This document shows positions 6,469-8,635 of a stretch of 8,635 nucleotides of DNA, piece by piece (the stretch's first letter is position 1; every line of letters starts with the position of its first letter). This stretch comes from Pseudobutyrivibrio sp. GTDB lineage: Bacteria; Bacillota; Clostridia; Lachnospirales; Lachnospiraceae. Below the pieces are notes generated by a model, which was not told the DNA's origin, ran no database searches, and saw only the letters and a list, made by a program, of their open reading frames with translations. Made by a program: the position numbers and the translations under genes. The stretch spans positions 1 through 8,635 of the forward strand of contig JAFYYE010000362.1 in NCBI GenBank assembly GCA_017557715.1. The letters are read 5' to 3'.

Positions 6469-6507
6469 AACCGCTCGAATTTTTAAACAATAAGGAGAAT
6501 GGAAAGA

Positions 6508-7863
6508 ATGAAGAAGAAATTACTTTCACTCATGCTTGTTGGTGCAATGGCAGCTTCTATGGTAGCTTGCGGAAGCTCTGACACAGCAGCAGACACAGCA
6601 ACAGATGCAGCTTCAGGAGAAGGCGCTGCAGCAGATGTTCAGTCAGCAGACGAGAACACACTTACAGTTTATGCTTGGGACGAAAACTTCAACATCCCAG
6701 CTCTTAAGGCAGCTGAGAAGGATTATCAGGAAGTTAATCCTGATTTCAAACTTGAAGTTATTACACAGTCTCAGTCATCAGACGTTGAGCAGGCTGTAAC
6801 ACTTGCAGCAGAAGCTGGAGATTATAGCACATTACCAGATATCGTACTTTTCCAGGATCACTACATCCAGCAGTACGTTACAAACTACCCAGATGCTTGG
6901 CAGGATGTTAATGATGCAGATTGTGATTGGTCAGGACTTGGAGCTGAAAAGCTTTCATATTCTACAATCGATGGAAAGCACTACGGATTCCCTGTAGATG
7001 CTGGTACAGCAATCTTCGCATACAGAACAGACCTTCTTGAGGAAGCTGGTTACACAATTGATGATGTAACAGGCATCACATGGGAGAAGTTCGATGAGAT
7101 TGGACAGAAGGTATATGAGACAACAGGAAAGCACCTCCTTTGCATGGATGGTTCAGGAAACGATTTATTCTACATGATGCTTCAGGAAGAAGGCGTTTCA
7201 CAGTTCAAAGATGGTGAGCCATACATCAAGGATAACAAGGAACTTGTACAGGTATTCGAAATCATCGCTAAGATGGCACAGGATAACGTTCTTTACCTTG
7301 CAAATGACTGGTCAGATTACACAGATCAGGCAATCCAGGGCGACATGGTTGCAGGTGTATTCAATGGTAACTGGATTATCCCAACAATCAAGCAGGTTTC
7401 TGATAACTCAGGTAAGTGGGAAATCCTTCCAGCTCCATCACTTACAGGAAAGCCAGGATATGCTTCAAACGGTGGATCTTCACTTTATATCACAGCTAAC
7501 TGCTCAAAGACAGACCTTGCTAAGGATTTCTTAGCATACACATTTGGTGGTCGCTCAGCTGAAGATGGACAGTCTATTACATATGATGAGGCTCTTACAA
7601 ACGGTGGCGTAATCGGAACATGTGCAGCAGCAGCAGCTTCTGATGTATACCAGCAGGGTGATGAGTTCTTCAACGGTCAGGCTATTTATGCTACAATCGT
7701 TGACTACACACAGAACGTACCTACAGTAGAGCAGTCTGATTATCACTATTCAGCAAGAACAGCTCTTGGTACAGCACTTCAGAACGTAATCGAGAATGGT
7801 TACACAACAGAGCAGGCTCTTGAAGAAGCTGAGACAAACCTCAGATTTGAGATGGGTCTTTAA
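6508..7863 (+). CDS. Sugar ABC transporter substrate-binding lipoprotein
   Basis: This 451-residue extracellular solute-binding protein of family 1 captures a sugar or oligosaccharide for the ABC permease encoded next. The signal peptide is MKKKLLSLMLVGAMAASMVAC with the lipidated cysteine at residue 21 (lipobox MVAC), followed by an Ala/Asp/Thr-rich linker (about 22-50). The mature domain starts near TLTVYAWDENF and carries family features such as LPDIVLFQDHYIQQY, GKHYGFPVDAGTAIFAYRTD (where GFPVD is typical), GITWEKFDEIGQKV and MVAGVFNGNW. ATG 6508 is chosen over ATG 6499: the AAGGAG at 6492-6497 is 1 base from 6499 but 10 from 6508, and 6508 gives the standard signal peptide. Codon choice is tighter than in the upstream genes (AAG for Lys, TTC for Phe, CAG for Gln), as expected for a highly expressed binding protein. 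The sugar cannot be named. Confidence 0.92.
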   Translation: MKKKLLSLMLVGAMAASMVACGSSDTAADTATDAASGEGAAADVQSADENTLTVYAWDENFNIPALKAAEKDYQEVNPDFKLEVITQSQSSDVEQAVTLAAEAGDYSTLPDIVLFQDHYIQQYVTNYPDAWQDVNDADCDWSGLGAEKLSYSTIDGKHYGFPVDAGTAIFAYRTDLLEEAGYTIDDVTGITWEKFDEIGQKVYETTGKHLLCMDGSGNDLFYMMLQEEGVSQFKDGEPYIKDNKELVQVFEIIAKMAQDNVLYLANDWSDYTDQAIQGDMVAGVFNGNWIIPTIKQVSDNSGKWEILPAPSLTGKPGYASNGGSSLYITANCSKTDLAKDFLAYTFGGRSAEDGQSITYDEALTNGGVIGTCAAAAASDVYQQGDEFFNGQAIYATIVDYTQNVPTVEQSDYHYSARTALGTALQNVIENGYTTEQALEEAETNLRFEMGL

Positions 7864-7891
7864 TCAAAAATTAGAATAACTTGATTTTTAT

Positions 7892-7916
7892 TGGGAAGTG
7901 GCTAGCCCACTTCCCA
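7892..7916 (+). ncRNA. Intercistronic hairpin between binding protein and permease
   Basis: TGGGAAGTGG (7892-7901) and CCACTTCCCA (7907-7916) form a perfect 10-bp stem with a 5-base loop (CTAGC). No T-run follows, so it is not a standard terminator. Hairpins here are known in other binding-protein operons (such as malE-malF) to protect the upstream message or reduce downstream expression, giving an excess of binding protein over permease. That role is inferred here. It is listed as an RNA element of the operon message, not an independent RNA gene. Confidence 0.6.
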
Positions 7917-7940
7917 TTTCTAAAGAAAGGGGATGCCAAA

Positions 7941-8635
7941 GTGGAAAAGAAAAAACATGGAATGACACTTGCAAACAAGCAATTGGCAGCCGGCTGGTTG
8001 TTCCTTACTCCAGCAACAATTCTCATTTTTATAATGAGCTTTTATCCAATTATTCAGGCTTTAATCACATCGTTTAAAACAGGTAAGGGCGTAAACATCA
8101 AGTTTGCAGACCCACTTACATACAATTACTCTCGAATGTTACAGGATGTAATTTTCAAAACATCAATGAAAAATACATTCCTTTATTTAATAATAGAGGT
8201 TCCTATCATGTTAATCTTCGCTATTCTTTTAGCGCAGCTTCTTAACAACAAGGACCTTAAGTTCAAGGGATTATTTAGAACATGTATCTTTTTACCTTGT
8301 GCTACATCTCTTGTATCATACTCATTAATTTTTAAATCAATGTTTGCAACACAAGGTCTTATCAATACTATTCTTCAGAATATTGGTTTGACTCATGAAA
8401 ACATTAATTTTCTTGGAACAGCAGGAACAGCTAGAGCGGTAATCATTATTGCTCTTATTTGGAGATGGACAGGATACAACATGGTATTCTACCTTGCAGG
8501 CCTTCAAAATATTGAGTATTCAGTATATGAAGCAGCAAAGATTGATGGTGCTAATGGATGGAAAACATTTTGGAATATTACAGTACCTCTTCTTAAGCCA
8601 ACAATTGTTATGACAGCTATTATGTCAATTAACGG
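7941..8635 (+). CDS. Sugar ABC transporter permease (MalF/UgpA type), partial
   Basis: This is the first inner-membrane permease of the transporter, cut by the window end after 231 complete codons of an expected 290-310. It has a basic N-terminus (EKKKHGMTLANKQ) and hydrophobic segments at about residues 16-40 (LAAGWLFLTPATILIFIMSF), 74-95, 107-125 and 163-185. The EAA loop that contacts the ATPase is present: EAAKIDGANGWKTFWNITVP, with E197, A198 and conserved G203. Start: GTG 7941, 8 bases after AAAGGGG (7926-7932), is the best choice. ATG 7933 is out of frame and stops after 10 codons, and the in-frame ATG 7962 has no ribosome binding site. A second permease (MalG type) is expected just beyond the window, and the ATPase may be encoded elsewhere, as is common for this class. 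Confidence 0.92.
   Translation, partial: MEKKKHGMTLANKQLAAGWLFLTPATILIFIMSFYPIIQALITSFKTGKGVNIKFADPLTYNYSRMLQDVIFKTSMKNTFLYLIIEVPIMLIFAILLAQLLNNKDLKFKGLFRTCIFLPCATSLVSYSLIFKSMFATQGLINTILQNIGLTHENINFLGTAGTARAVIIIALIWRWTGYNMVFYLAGLQNIEYSVYEAAKIDGANGWKTFWNITVPLLKPTIVMTAIMSIN

Noticed and set aside
6328..6476. CRISPR array or mobile-element end
   Set aside because: The repeats differ from one another, have no regular spacing or spacer pattern, and no transposase, integrase or target duplication is present.
6278..6529. Minus-strand frame of 83 codons across the repeat-rich intergenic region
   Set aside because: It runs through the AraC terminator and all the inverted repeats and into the binding-protein start; composition is Asn/Phe/Ser-rich as expected of random A/T-rich DNA.
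7211..7534. 107-codon frame on the plus strand inside the binding-protein gene
   Set aside because: It is a +1 shadow of the highly biased codons of that gene; the product is Ser/Gln/Thr-rich without any domain.

Overview
The window reads as low-GC Firmicutes DNA, most likely a motile anaerobe of the Lachnospiraceae (Butyrivibrio/Pseudobutyrivibrio type). This is an inference. It rests on AT-rich DNA with Gram-positive-style Shine-Dalgarno sites (GGAGG), Rho-independent terminators after most units, a CUT1-type sugar transporter with a lipoprotein binding protein, and regulator styles (AraC with an N-terminal cupin, PAS-GAF-GGDEF) common in that family. All genes lie on the + strand. No rRNA, tRNA, CRISPR array, insertion sequence or phage gene is visible.

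Layout. Unit 1 (54-802) holds a PspC-domain protein, a 70-residue hydrophobic membrane protein and a 59-residue acidic protein, closed by a terminator whose stem starts on the last base of the final stop codon. Unit 2 (about 837-4057) holds a methyl-accepting chemotaxis receptor and, 8 bases later, a PAS-GAF-GGDEF diguanylate cyclase, closed by a strong terminator. Unit 3 (about 4062-6291) holds a PLP-dependent aminotransferase and an AraC-family regulator, closed by a terminator that contains the regulator's original stop codon. Unit 4 (about 6412 to the window edge) starts after an intergenic region rich in inverted repeats. It holds a sugar-binding lipoprotein and the first permease of its ABC transporter, which is cut by the window end.

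Main oddity. Two signalling genes carry a single in-frame nonsense codon while the reading frame on both sides stays intact and recognisable. The chemotaxis receptor has TAA at codon 21 (984-986), between a well-placed ATG with a strong ribosome binding site and the first membrane helix. The AraC regulator has TGA at codon 265 (6122-6124), inside the second helix-turn-helix; the missing 46 residues follow directly in frame up to 6265. Both look like recent point mutations or consensus errors, not old decay. TGA reassignment is unlikely because no other TGA codon occurs inside the long genes here.

How the parts may work together. Unit 2 pairs an environmental receptor with a c-di-GMP synthase lacking the usual inhibitory site, a plausible link between sensing and the motile/sessile choice. 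Units 3 and 4 suggest sugar uptake next to a regulator of the type that often controls such transporters, although the binding sites upstream of the transporter cannot be assigned to a named regulator from sequence alone. I did not find a convincing new multi-gene system. The most useful leads are the two interrupted genes, the repeat-dense transporter promoter region and the short acidic gene at 589-768.
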